A stretch of DNA of 5,991 bases from Gammaproteobacteria bacterium. GTDB taxonomy: Bacteria; Pseudomonadota; Gammaproteobacteria; S012-40. Below the pieces are notes generated by a model. The model worked only from the letters and a program-made list of their open reading frames with translations. It was not told the DNA's origin and did no database searches. Location: assembly GCA_026982215.1 (NCBI GenBank), contig JALSHN010000037.1, forward strand, positions 1 through 5,991, given 5' to 3'. Of this stretch, positions 1-5,155 are shown piece after piece (positions within the stretch are counted from its first letter, which is position 1; the number at the start of each line of letters is the position of its first letter). Made by a program: the position numbers and the translations under genes.

Positions 1-1
1 G

Positions 2-601
2 CTGGAGGACGAGCTGGCCCTGTTCACCGATTGGTTCCTCGGGCGCCACCTGGAGATGGCCCCGCCGGACGAGTGGCCGCGGGTGGCCGAGATCCTGGTG
101 GGCGCCGCCCTGGAACAGCCCGTGGTGTGGGTGCATCGGGACTACCATTCGCGCAATCTCATGTACACCGAAGATCACAATCCGGGGGTCCTCGATTTCC
201 AGGACGCGGTGCTGGGGCCGGTGAGTTATGATCTGGTGTCTTTGTTGCGCGACTGTTACATCGCCTGGCCGGAGGATCGGATCCAGGGATGGGTGCGGCG
301 CTACCACCGCCGTCTGCGGGACAAGGGGGTGGTGCCAGCGGAGGTGGACGAGATCACCTTCCGGCGTTGGTTCGATCGCATGGGCATGCAACGGCATTTG
401 AAAGCCATCGGCATCTTCGCCCGTCTCAACCATCGGGACGGCAAGCCGGGTTATCTGAACGACATCCCCCGTACCCTGCGTTACCTCCAGCGGGTGGGGG
501 CGCAGGACCCCGCGCCGGAGATCCGCGCCTTCGCCGCTTGGTTGCAGCAGGAGGTGGTCCCCCGGTTGGAGAGTAGCTGCGAGGTCACATGCGGGCGATG
601 A
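2..601 (+). CDS. amgK: AmgK-like N-acetylmuramate/N-acetylglucosamine 1-kinase, 5' end missing
   Basis: Cytoplasmic sugar kinase of the aminoglycoside phosphotransferase (APH) fold. In the known AmgK/MurU pathway it uses ATP to phosphorylate MurNAc (or GlcNAc) at the anomeric position during peptidoglycan recycling. The reading frame is open from base 2, so the N-terminal lobe lies outside the window; 199 residues are visible. The catalytic loop VHRDYHSRNLMY (131-166) has the Brenner-type HxD at 134-142 and the metal-binding Asn at 155-157. The DFQDA motif at 194-208 supplies the second metal-binding Asp. The opening ELALFTDWFLGRHLE is typical of AmgK relatives. It overlaps the next gene, murU, by 13 bp, and that pairing is the main reason for choosing AmgK over another APH-family kinase. 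The APH fold is certain; the exact substrate is inferred from context. Confidence 0.9.
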   Translation: MEDELALFTDWFLGRHLEMAPPDEWPRVAEILVGAALEQPVVWVHRDYHSRNLMYTEDHNPGVLDFQDAVLGPVSYDLVSLLRDCYIAWPEDRIQGWVRRYHRRLRDKGVVPAEVDEITFRRWFDRMGMQRHLKAIGIFARLNHRDGKPGYLNDIPRTLRYLQRVGAQDPAPEIRAFAAWLQQEVVPRLESSCEVTCGR

Positions 602-1266
602 TCCTCGCCGCTGGGCGGGGCGAACGCCTGCGTCCGCTCACCGACCGCCTCCCCAAACCCTTGGTGGAGGTGGGGGGGCGGGCACTCATCGAGCATCATC
701 TCCAGGCCTTGGCGGCGGCCGGCTTCCAGCAGGTGGTGATCAACCTCGCCCACCTGGGGGAACAGATCCGTGAGCGACTGGGAGATGGCAGTGCCTACGG
801 CGTGGAGATTCTCTATTCGCCGGAGGGGGAGAGTGGTTTGGAGACCGGTGGAGGCATCTTCCAGGCCCTCCCCCTGCTGGGAGACGACCCCTTCCTGGTG
901 GTCAACGCCGATATCTATACCGATTTTCCCTTCGCCACCCTACGCGCCCCCATGCAGTGCCTGGCCCATCTGGTGTTGGTGGACAACCCCCCGCACCACC
1001 CGGAGGGGGATTTCTTCCTGGATCGTTGCGGTTGCGTGAACGACCGCGGTCGGGGGAAGCGCCTCACCTTCGCCGGTATCGGGCTCTACCACCCCGCCCT
1101 GTTTCGAGGCTGTCGTCCCGGCAAGTTTCCCTTGGCCCCCCTGCTGCGTCGGGCGATGGCCATGGACGAGGTGAGCGGAGAACATTTCCATGGCCGCTGG
1201 CTGGATGTGGGGACGCCGGAGCGCCTGCAGGCGGCCCGGGCGTTGGCAGCGGAGGGCATGGCATGA
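589..1266 (+). CDS. murU: N-acetylmuramate alpha-1-phosphate uridylyltransferase MurU
   Basis: Cytoplasmic nucleotidyltransferase that converts MurNAc-1-phosphate and UTP to UDP-MurNAc, bypassing de novo MurA/MurB synthesis; in Pseudomonas this route contributes to intrinsic fosfomycin tolerance. The 225-aa length is normal. The N-terminus carries the nucleotide-binding signature LAAGRGERLRPLTD (residues 6-19) followed by PKPL (22-25). LETGGG lies at 84-89, the metal-binding Asp in VVNADIYTDF is D108, and the C-terminal WLDVGTPERL (204-213) supplies the second Asp, D206. The ATG at 589 is preceded by GAGG at 581-584 with good spacing and starts inside amgK, so the two are translationally coupled. 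Its own stop forms an ATGA overlap with the next gene. Glucose-1-phosphate nucleotidyltransferases are the close alternative, but the amgK partner and LETGGG favour MurU. Confidence 0.92.
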   Translation: MRAMILAAGRGERLRPLTDRLPKPLVEVGGRALIEHHLQALAAAGFQQVVINLAHLGEQIRERLGDGSAYGVEILYSPEGESGLETGGGIFQALPLLGDDPFLVVNADIYTDFPFATLRAPMQCLAHLVLVDNPPHHPEGDFFLDRCGCVNDRGRGKRLTFAGIGLYHPALFRGCRPGKFPLAPLLRRAMAMDEVSGEHFHGRWLDVGTPERLQAARALAAEGMA

Positions 1267-1709
1267 GTCTGGATGGCGAGGCCGTAGAGCGCCTGTTGGC
1301 CGGGATCCCCGAGGCGGTGGGGTCGCTGCGAGGGGAGTGGACGGCGCTGATGGAACAGTTCCTATGGGCCGATCTGGCCTCTTCCCGCTTGGGCGCACTC
1401 ACCCGATTGCGTAAGCGTTGGTTGGAACATGGTGAGGCCCTGGCGGCCATGGGACACTCCCGGACGTGGATCCCCCATCCCCGAGAGCAGTTGAAGAGCG
1501 TCCTCGGCGGGGCCATCAAGCTGCGCGATACGCTGGCACAGGTGCAGCGGGCGGCCCAGACAGTGGACGGGGGAGAGGATCGTGAGGCCGTCCTTCAGAC
1601 CCTGGCTGCCTACGAGTCTCGGCTGACCAGCCTGTTGCAACCCCTGGAGAACCGGGCCGCCGAGTTGTTGGATGGCCTCCACCGGGCCGGCCTCGACGAC
1701 GACTCGTGA
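1263..1709 (+). CDS. Uncharacterised all-helical protein in the amgK-murU unit
   Basis: I do not recognise this 148-aa protein. It has no signal peptide and no membrane segment, and reads as mostly amphipathic helix rich in Leu, Ala, Arg and Glu, so it is probably cytoplasmic. A proline-containing break, TWIPHPREQLKSVLGGAIKLR (from about residue 66), separates an N-terminal helical part from a C-terminal one that ends in an acidic DDDS tail. The ATG lies in an ATGA overlap with the murU stop and has GGAGG at 1252-1256, seven bases upstream, which fixes the start. Its stop overlaps the GTG of the downstream glycosyltransferase-like gene. That sandwiching between two enzymes argues for co-expression and perhaps a partner or scaffold role. 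The frame is also open far upstream inside murU, but that part is a shadow. Confidence 0.85.
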   Translation: MSLDGEAVERLLAGIPEAVGSLRGEWTALMEQFLWADLASSRLGALTRLRKRWLEHGEALAAMGHSRTWIPHPREQLKSVLGGAIKLRDTLAQVQRAAQTVDGGEDREAVLQTLAAYESRLTSLLQPLENRAAELLDGLHRAGLDDDS

Positions 1710-2791
1710 GCCGCCCACCCCATCTGCTCGCCGTGGTCTCGCCCCACGGCTTTGGTCACTTTGCCCAGACCGCTCCGGTGATCCAGGCCTTGCGCCAAAG
1801 AGTACCCGGCTTGCGGGTGACCTTGATGAGTCGTCTGCCTGCCGAACTGATCCACCAGCGCTTGGGCGGGGAGGTGGCTGTGGTGGAACGGGCGGCCGAT
1901 TTCGGCATGATCATGCGCTCCGCCATCGATGTGGATGTGGCCGCCACCCACTCGGCCTATCGGCGCCTCCATCGGCAGTGGGAGGAGCGGGTGACGGCCT
2001 TCGCCGAATTGCTGGGGGCGTTGCGCCCCGATTGGCTGCTGGCCGACGTCCCCTATCTCCCCCTCGCCGCCGCTGCCCGCTTGGGCCTGCCCGCCGCCGC
2101 CCTGTGTTCCCTCAATTGGGCCGACATCTACCAGGCCTACTGTGGCCACCTCCCCGGTGCCCGAGAGGTGGAGCATCAAATGCGTGAGGCCTATGCCTCA
2201 GCGGCGGTGTTCATTCGCCCCCGACCGGCGATGCCCATGGCTGATCTGGGCAACACCGGCGAGGTGGGGCCCATCGCTACCCTGGGGCGACGCCGGCGGG
2301 AACAATTGGCGCGGCAATTGGGGACAGAGGCACGCCTGGTGTTGGTGGCCCCCGGGGGTATCCCCACCGCGGTGGATGTGAATCGCTGGCCCGTTCCCCA
2401 GGGGTATCATCTGTTGGTGCCCCGGGCTTGGCGCCCCCGGCATCCGGGCATCACCGCCATCGAGGACCTGGGTTGGTCATTTTCCGATCTGCTGGCCAGT
2501 GTCGATGTGCTGATCACCAAGCCCGGTTACGGCAGTTTTGTGGAGGCCACCTGTCTTGGGGTGCCGGTGCTCTACGTGGCTCGGGGGGATTGGCCCGAGG
2601 AGCCTGGGCTGACCGCTTGGCTCCATCGTCATGCCCGGGCCCGCGAGATCTCCCGGGAGGACTTCTACGCCGGTCGTCTGGAGGTCCATCTCCAAGTCTT
2701 GGAAGGCCTGCCTGTCCCCCCACCGCCCCAGGCCACTGGGGCGGAGGAGGCCGCGGCCCTCTTGTTGAATCGCCTGGACCGATCCGTTTAA
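1706..2791 (+). CDS. GT-B glycosyltransferase-like protein related to the L-arabinokinase N-terminal domain
   Basis: A 361-aa, probably cytoplasmic protein with a two-domain GT-B layout like MurG and GT1/GT28 enzymes. The N-terminal VVSPHGFGHFAQ (residues 10-21) is the glycine-rich loop that follows the first strand. The C-terminal half has the donor-site-like TKPGYGSFVEA (271-281) and RGDWPEEP (293-300). The pair 'K-x-GYG-S/T-x-x-EA' then 'R-x-D-x-x-x-EEP' closely recalls the N-terminal region of plant and bacterial L-arabinokinases, but the GHMP-kinase half of those proteins is absent here. The GTG start overlaps the upstream stop (GTGA) and no strong Shine-Dalgarno is visible, so translation probably depends on coupling. 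The donor and acceptor sugars cannot be read from sequence. Placement after amgK-murU suggests use of a nucleotide sugar or recycled cell-wall sugar, which is inference. Confidence 0.85.
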   Translation: MSRPPHLLAVVSPHGFGHFAQTAPVIQALRQRVPGLRVTLMSRLPAELIHQRLGGEVAVVERAADFGMIMRSAIDVDVAATHSAYRRLHRQWEERVTAFAELLGALRPDWLLADVPYLPLAAAARLGLPAAALCSLNWADIYQAYCGHLPGAREVEHQMREAYASAAVFIRPRPAMPMADLGNTGEVGPIATLGRRRREQLARQLGTEARLVLVAPGGIPTAVDVNRWPVPQGYHLLVPRAWRPRHPGITAIEDLGWSFSDLLASVDVLITKPGYGSFVEATCLGVPVLYVARGDWPEEPGLTAWLHRHARAREISREDFYAGRLEVHLQVLEGLPVPPPPQATGAEEAAALLLNRLDRSV

Positions 2792-2860
2792 TCCCGTCTT
2801 CAGCGAGGGGGGTGAGAATGCCTGGTTCCGTACCGGGAGGCGTATTCCGCCCCAGCGAAG

Positions 2861-3170
2861 ATGTCCCCCAATTTTCTCAGAGTCTGCCTCCTCTTTCTGC
2901 TCCTCGTCCCGATCGGTGTCTCCCAGGCCGGGGGATCCGTCTCACTGCGGTGAGCGTTCAGGTCTTGGTGCTGGTCTCCCAGGGTTATGCCCAGCGCTAC
3001 CCCGTCGCCGCCCCCGCCTGCTCCCGGATATGACGGGTGAGGCCTCGCGCCTGGCCGCATCGGGGCTACAGGAGGAACTGGAACGACTGGTGATCGACGA
3101 GGGCGGACGCCTGGAGCTTACCCTGTGTCTCGATGGTGAGCCGCTCGGCCCGTTGTTGGTGATGCCGTGA
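2861..3170 (+). pseudogene. Frameshifted gene for a small secreted protein (or sequence error)
   Basis: Three adjacent stretches in successive frames look like one broken gene. From ATG 2861 the first encodes a signal peptide (NFLRVCLLFLLLVPIGVSQA, cleavage likely after SQA) but stops at 2951. The next frame continues with IRLTAVSVQVLVLVSQGYAQR and stops at 3031. The third gives LLPDMTGEASRLAASGLQEE and onward to a TGA at 3168. All three have GC-rich third codon positions. Both changes are in the same direction, as if one base were missing each time, and they lie at or near a G5 run (2930-2934) and a C5 run (3011-3015). Restoring one base at each gives a protein of about 103 aa with a signal peptide, beta-strand-like segments and a helix. 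I do not recognise the family. The alternative, three tiny ORFs joined by NTGA overlaps, is less likely. Confidence 0.5.
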
Positions 3171-3304
3171 CTGAAAGGGGATGCGGATCACACGATGCTA
3201 CCGGACGGGCACGCCTTGCGTTTCTCTGCGACGATTGGTTTCGTCCCGTGAACCTGGCCATCGAGGCCCTGGACGGTGCTCGTCCGGTTGCGGCGCGGCA
3301 AACG

Positions 3305-3330
3305 AAAACGGGCCACCCGAAGGTGACCCG
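3305..3330 (-). terminator. Rho-independent terminator with UUCG tetraloop
   Basis: Read on the - strand, CGGGTCACC, the loop TTCG and GGTGGCCCG form a 9-bp stem with a single G-U wobble, followed directly by TTTT. The C(UUCG)G loop is the most stable natural tetraloop. It starts 24 bp after the stop of the 35-aa membrane protein gene and should end that transcript. Confidence 0.8.
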
Positions 3331-3354
3331 CCCCCATGGGAAAAACGGCGCTGC

Positions 3355-3462
3355 TCAGCGGAAGCCGTCTTCCGAGGTGTAGATCTTGTAGGTGAGATAG
3401 GCCATCGCCGCGACAGCGATGCCGAGGATGGAATACACCATCACGGTGAGCGTCTGTTCCAT
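3355..3462 (-). CDS. 35-aa single-span small membrane protein
   Basis: A very short gene that I cannot assign to a family. The product begins MEQTLTVMVYSILG, has one hydrophobic helix at about residues 5-25, and ends with a polar tail (KIYTSEDGFR). The positive charges after the helix predict a cytoplasmic C-terminus. It is supported by a near-perfect Shine-Dalgarno, AGGAGGG at 3476-3470, seven bases before the ATG. There is also a rho-independent terminator 24 bp after the TGA and a leader region with its own hairpin. It therefore looks like a complete monocistronic unit, antisense to no recognised gene. Size and topology recall small accessory subunits of membrane complexes such as CydX, CcoQ or KdpF, but the sequence matches none that I know. 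It is divergent from the HDOD gene and shares its upstream region. Confidence 0.75.
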   Translation of the reverse strand: MEQTLTVMVYSILGIAVAAMAYLTYKIYTSEDGFR

Positions 3463-3484
3463 GGTCTTACCCTCCTGAGGCTGC

Positions 3485-3503
3485 CCGGCGATCGCGTCGC
3501 CGG
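3485..3503 (-). other. Hairpin in the leader of the 35-aa membrane protein gene
   Basis: CCGGCGA and TCGCCGG form a perfect 7-bp stem around a 5-base loop. In the - strand transcript it would lie 8 bases upstream of the AGGAGGG ribosome site. It could stabilise the leader or influence translation; no T-tract follows, so it is not an obvious terminator. Confidence 0.5.
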
Positions 3504-3532
3504 TTGTGATTAGCACGATCTATCTACCACAA
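3504..3532. promoter_or_regulatory. Imperfect inverted repeat, possible operator
   Basis: TTGTGATTAG (3504-3513) faces CTACCACAA (3524-3532), giving TTGTG/CACAA arms around a 10-base centre with one mismatch/bulge near the inner ends. It overlaps the proposed -10 of the small membrane protein gene, where a repressor would act. It does not match an FNR site, and the half-site only loosely resembles CRP's TGTGA. Regulator unknown. Confidence 0.25.
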
Positions 3533-3550
3533 GAATTCATTGGGGGGCAA
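3521..3550 (-). promoter_or_regulatory. Possible sigma70-type promoter for the 35-aa protein gene
   Basis: On the - strand, TTGCCC (3550-3545) and TAGATA (3526-3521) are separated by 18 bases, a plausible but weak -35/-10 pair (4/6 and 3/6 to consensus). It would place the transcript start just before the leader hairpin. It lies in the least GC-rich part of the intergenic region. Confidence 0.25.
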
Positions 3551-3644
3551 ATCCGTCCGCTCCCCTGGGTTATTGTGGCGGCCCCACCGCGCGCCGGTGA
3601 TAGCGCTTGAGCCGAGAAGCCGGAACCCCACCACAGTTTTCCGC

Positions 3645-3672
3645 TCAAGGGGCCGGGAGGGGTTGTCGTTAT
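3645..3672 (+). promoter_or_regulatory. Possible FliA (sigma28)-type promoter for the HDOD gene
   Basis: TCAAGGGG (3645-3652), a 12-base spacer and GTCGTTAT (3665-3672) resemble the flagellar sigma consensus TCAAGTTT/GCCGATAA. The -10 keeps G-CG-TA but misses three positions. It lies about 28 bases before the HDOD start. Weak on sequence alone; the HDOD and CheZ-like context makes it worth recording. Confidence 0.2.
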
Positions 3673-3700
3673 CCAGGGCAGGTTCGTTGGATGCGAGGTC

Positions 3701-4588
3701 ATGATGACGGCACTACCCCATGCGCAACCCGCCTCGCCCCGGGACATGGTGGCGCGAGTGGACAAACTGGTGGCCCTGCCGGAGATCTACTGGCTGGTAC
3801 GTGAACGGCTGCAGGATCCTCAGGTGGAGATGCGCGAGCTGGGGCGGCTCATCCAACAGGATGTGGATCTCACCGCCCGGCTGCTCAAACTGGTGAACAG
3901 CGCCGCCTATGGTTTCCCCGGCCGGGTGGATACCGTCACCCGGGCCATTACCCTGGTGGGGTTGCGGGAGCTGGAATATCTGGTGTTCGCTGGGGTGGCC
4001 TTCGAGAGCTTCGCCCGCCTCCCCATCGATCAGATCAACGTCCCCAGTTTCTGGCGTCACAGCGTGTTCGCCGCCCTGGTGGCCCGGGGCCTGGCCGGGG
4101 TGGTGGGGGTGCTCCATCCCGAGCGGCTGTTCATTACCGGCCTGCTCCATGACATCGGTCGATTGGTGATGTGTCTGGAGGCCCCGGAGGTGGTCAAGGC
4201 GGTCATGGCCCGACGGGACGTGGGAGCAGATCCCAACCAAGTGGAACGCGAACTGCTGGGCTTCGATCACGCCGAGCTGGGGGCTGCCCTGGCCGAATCC
4301 TGGCGTTTCCCGGCTGTGATGGTGGATGCCATCGCCCATCACCATCGTCCCGCCTTGGCCTCCAAGGGATACCTGGAGGCTTGTATCCTCCACGTGGCCG
4401 ACGTGGTCTCCCTGGCGGTGGATGCCCAGGAAGAAGAAAACTTCCGCGAATACTGTGACGCAGAGGCCTGGAACCGACTGGGTCTGGACGAAGCGATGGT
4501 GCGGACCCTGATCCAGGATGCCCTGATGGATTTCCTGGAGACCCTGGAGCTCATCACCCCGGGCATGGCCGACGGTGGTTCCTTGTAG
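3701..4588 (+). CDS. HDOD domain signalling protein
   Basis: A 295-aa cytoplasmic protein that is essentially one HDOD domain (PF08668 family), a relative of HD phosphohydrolases found in bacterial signalling, motility and stress proteins. The N-terminal part has the hallmark QQDVDLTARLLKLVNSAAYG (residues 52-71), then ITLVGLRELEYLV. The HD-like half has H120 (FWRHS), H150-D151 in GLLHDIGRL, H190 (GFDHAELGAALAESW) and HHH 213-215. Many HDOD proteins have lost the metal ligands; here most histidines remain, so metal binding or hydrolysis cannot be excluded. No receiver, GGDEF or EAL domain is attached. ATG 3701 and ATG 3704 are both possible: GAGG at 3695-3698 is better spaced for 3704. It is convergent with a CheZ-like gene, with a hairpin between them. 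The family call is secure; the specific role is not known. Confidence 0.92.
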   Translation: MMTALPHAQPASPRDMVARVDKLVALPEIYWLVRERLQDPQVEMRELGRLIQQDVDLTARLLKLVNSAAYGFPGRVDTVTRAITLVGLRELEYLVFAGVAFESFARLPIDQINVPSFWRHSVFAALVARGLAGVVGVLHPERLFITGLLHDIGRLVMCLEAPEVVKAVMARRDVGADPNQVERELLGFDHAELGAALAESWRFPAVMVDAIAHHHRPALASKGYLEACILHVADVVSLAVDAQEEENFREYCDAEAWNRLGLDEAMVRTLIQDALMDFLETLELITPGMADGGSL

Positions 4589-4604
4589 AGCAGCGCGCGG
4601 CGAG

Positions 4605-4629
4605 ACCCGTCCCGTTCCCCGGGACGGGT
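4605..4629 (+). terminator. Perfect 10-bp hairpin between convergent genes
   Basis: ACCCGTCCCG and CGGGACGGGT pair perfectly around TTCCC, 17 bases after the HDOD stop. The following TTATTCATC is a poor U-tract, so this is either a weak rho-independent terminator for the HDOD gene or a 3'-end stabilising hairpin. It could also serve the convergent - strand gene, which ends at 4659. Confidence 0.55.
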
Positions 4630-4658
4630 TATTCATCGACTCTCACTGCCAGAAAAAA

Positions 4659-5090
4659 TCAGAACAGCTCCACCCCGTCGGCCGCCGGCGGCGCCTTCCG
4701 CTCCTCGGAGAGGATCGCCTGCAGCGACTCGCCGGCGCGCAACCGCTCCCAGGACCGTTGTTCCTCCGGCAAGGTCAGCCGTTCGCCCAAGCGCCGGAGC
4801 TCGGCCTCACCCGCCTCATGCTCCTGAGCCAGGGCCAGGGCCAGCTCCACATGTTCCAGGCGCTGACGCTGGCGATCCTGGAACTGAAGATGGGGCAGCA
4901 GCCCCAGCACGGCCTCGGCGGCCTCGCGGCGGTCGCGTTCGTCCAGTGGCCCCTCGCCGGTGAGCAGGGTGAGCAGACGTTCCATCAGCGCCGTCATCGA
5001 CGCCACCGCTTCCTCGGCGTCGCGACCGGCCCAACGTACCTGAACGCGGGCCTGGTCCAGCAGCAAAGCACGGACGTCGGCTGGGGACAT
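4659..5090 (-). CDS. Helical protein with a CheZ-like FQD-x3-Q motif
   Basis: A 143-aa, all-helical, highly charged cytoplasmic protein with no signal peptide or membrane span. The key stretch is LPHLQFQDRQRQRLEHVELA (from residue 65), where D72 and Q76 have the D-x3-Q spacing of the CheZ active site (FQDLTGQ; Asp143/Gln147 in E. coli), the residues that act on phospho-CheY. The C-terminus ADGVELF, reached through a presumably flexible KAPPAADG linker, also recalls the short terminal CheY-binding peptide of CheZ, which ends in an acidic/hydrophobic segment. It is shorter than E. coli CheZ (214 aa), so it would be a compact relative. ATG 5090 has AGGAGAG four bases upstream and is preferred; the frame is open further upstream, but that part is low-quality and overlaps the diiron gene. 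It follows that gene by 65 bp and may be cotranscribed. The CheZ link is inferred from motif only. Confidence 0.8.
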   Translation of the reverse strand: MSPADVRALLLDQARVQVRWAGRDAEEAVASMTALMERLLTLLTGEGPLDERDRREAAEAVLGLLPHLQFQDRQRQRLEHVELALALAQEHEAGEAELRRLGERLTLPEEQRSWERLRAGESLQAILSEERKAPPAADGVELF

Positions 5091-5155
5091 GCTCTCTCCT
5101 GATGGTTGAACGGGCCGAAGGGGTATCGACCTGTGCGGCTCGGCCTTGAGGCGCC

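Noticed and set aside
957..1262. Upstream in-frame extension of the 148-aa helical protein inside murU
   Set aside because: Gly/Pro/Arg-rich shadow of murU; the ATG at 1263 has a good Shine-Dalgarno and the ATGA overlap.
2818..3033. 71-aa + strand ORF from ATG 2818 with a GAGGGGGG ribosome-like stretch
   Set aside because: Its first 40 residues are Pro/Ser/Arg-rich out-of-frame reading of the signal-peptide region; only its end (IRLTAVSVQVLVLVSQ) looks real, and it fits the broken gene better.
3167..3382. 71-aa + strand ORF starting at GTG 3167
   Set aside because: It runs through the minus-strand terminator and into the small membrane protein gene, with mixed third-position composition and no ribosome site.
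3713..4636. Long minus-strand ORF (307 aa) opposite the HDOD gene
   Set aside because: It is the antisense of a clear HDOD coding frame, rich in His, Gln and Gly as expected from complementing GC-rich codons, and shows no domain.
5091..5155. Possible terminator between the diiron gene and the CheZ-like gene (GGCCGA...TCGGCC)
   Set aside because: Only six pairs with a long loop and no T-tract; cotranscription is more likely.
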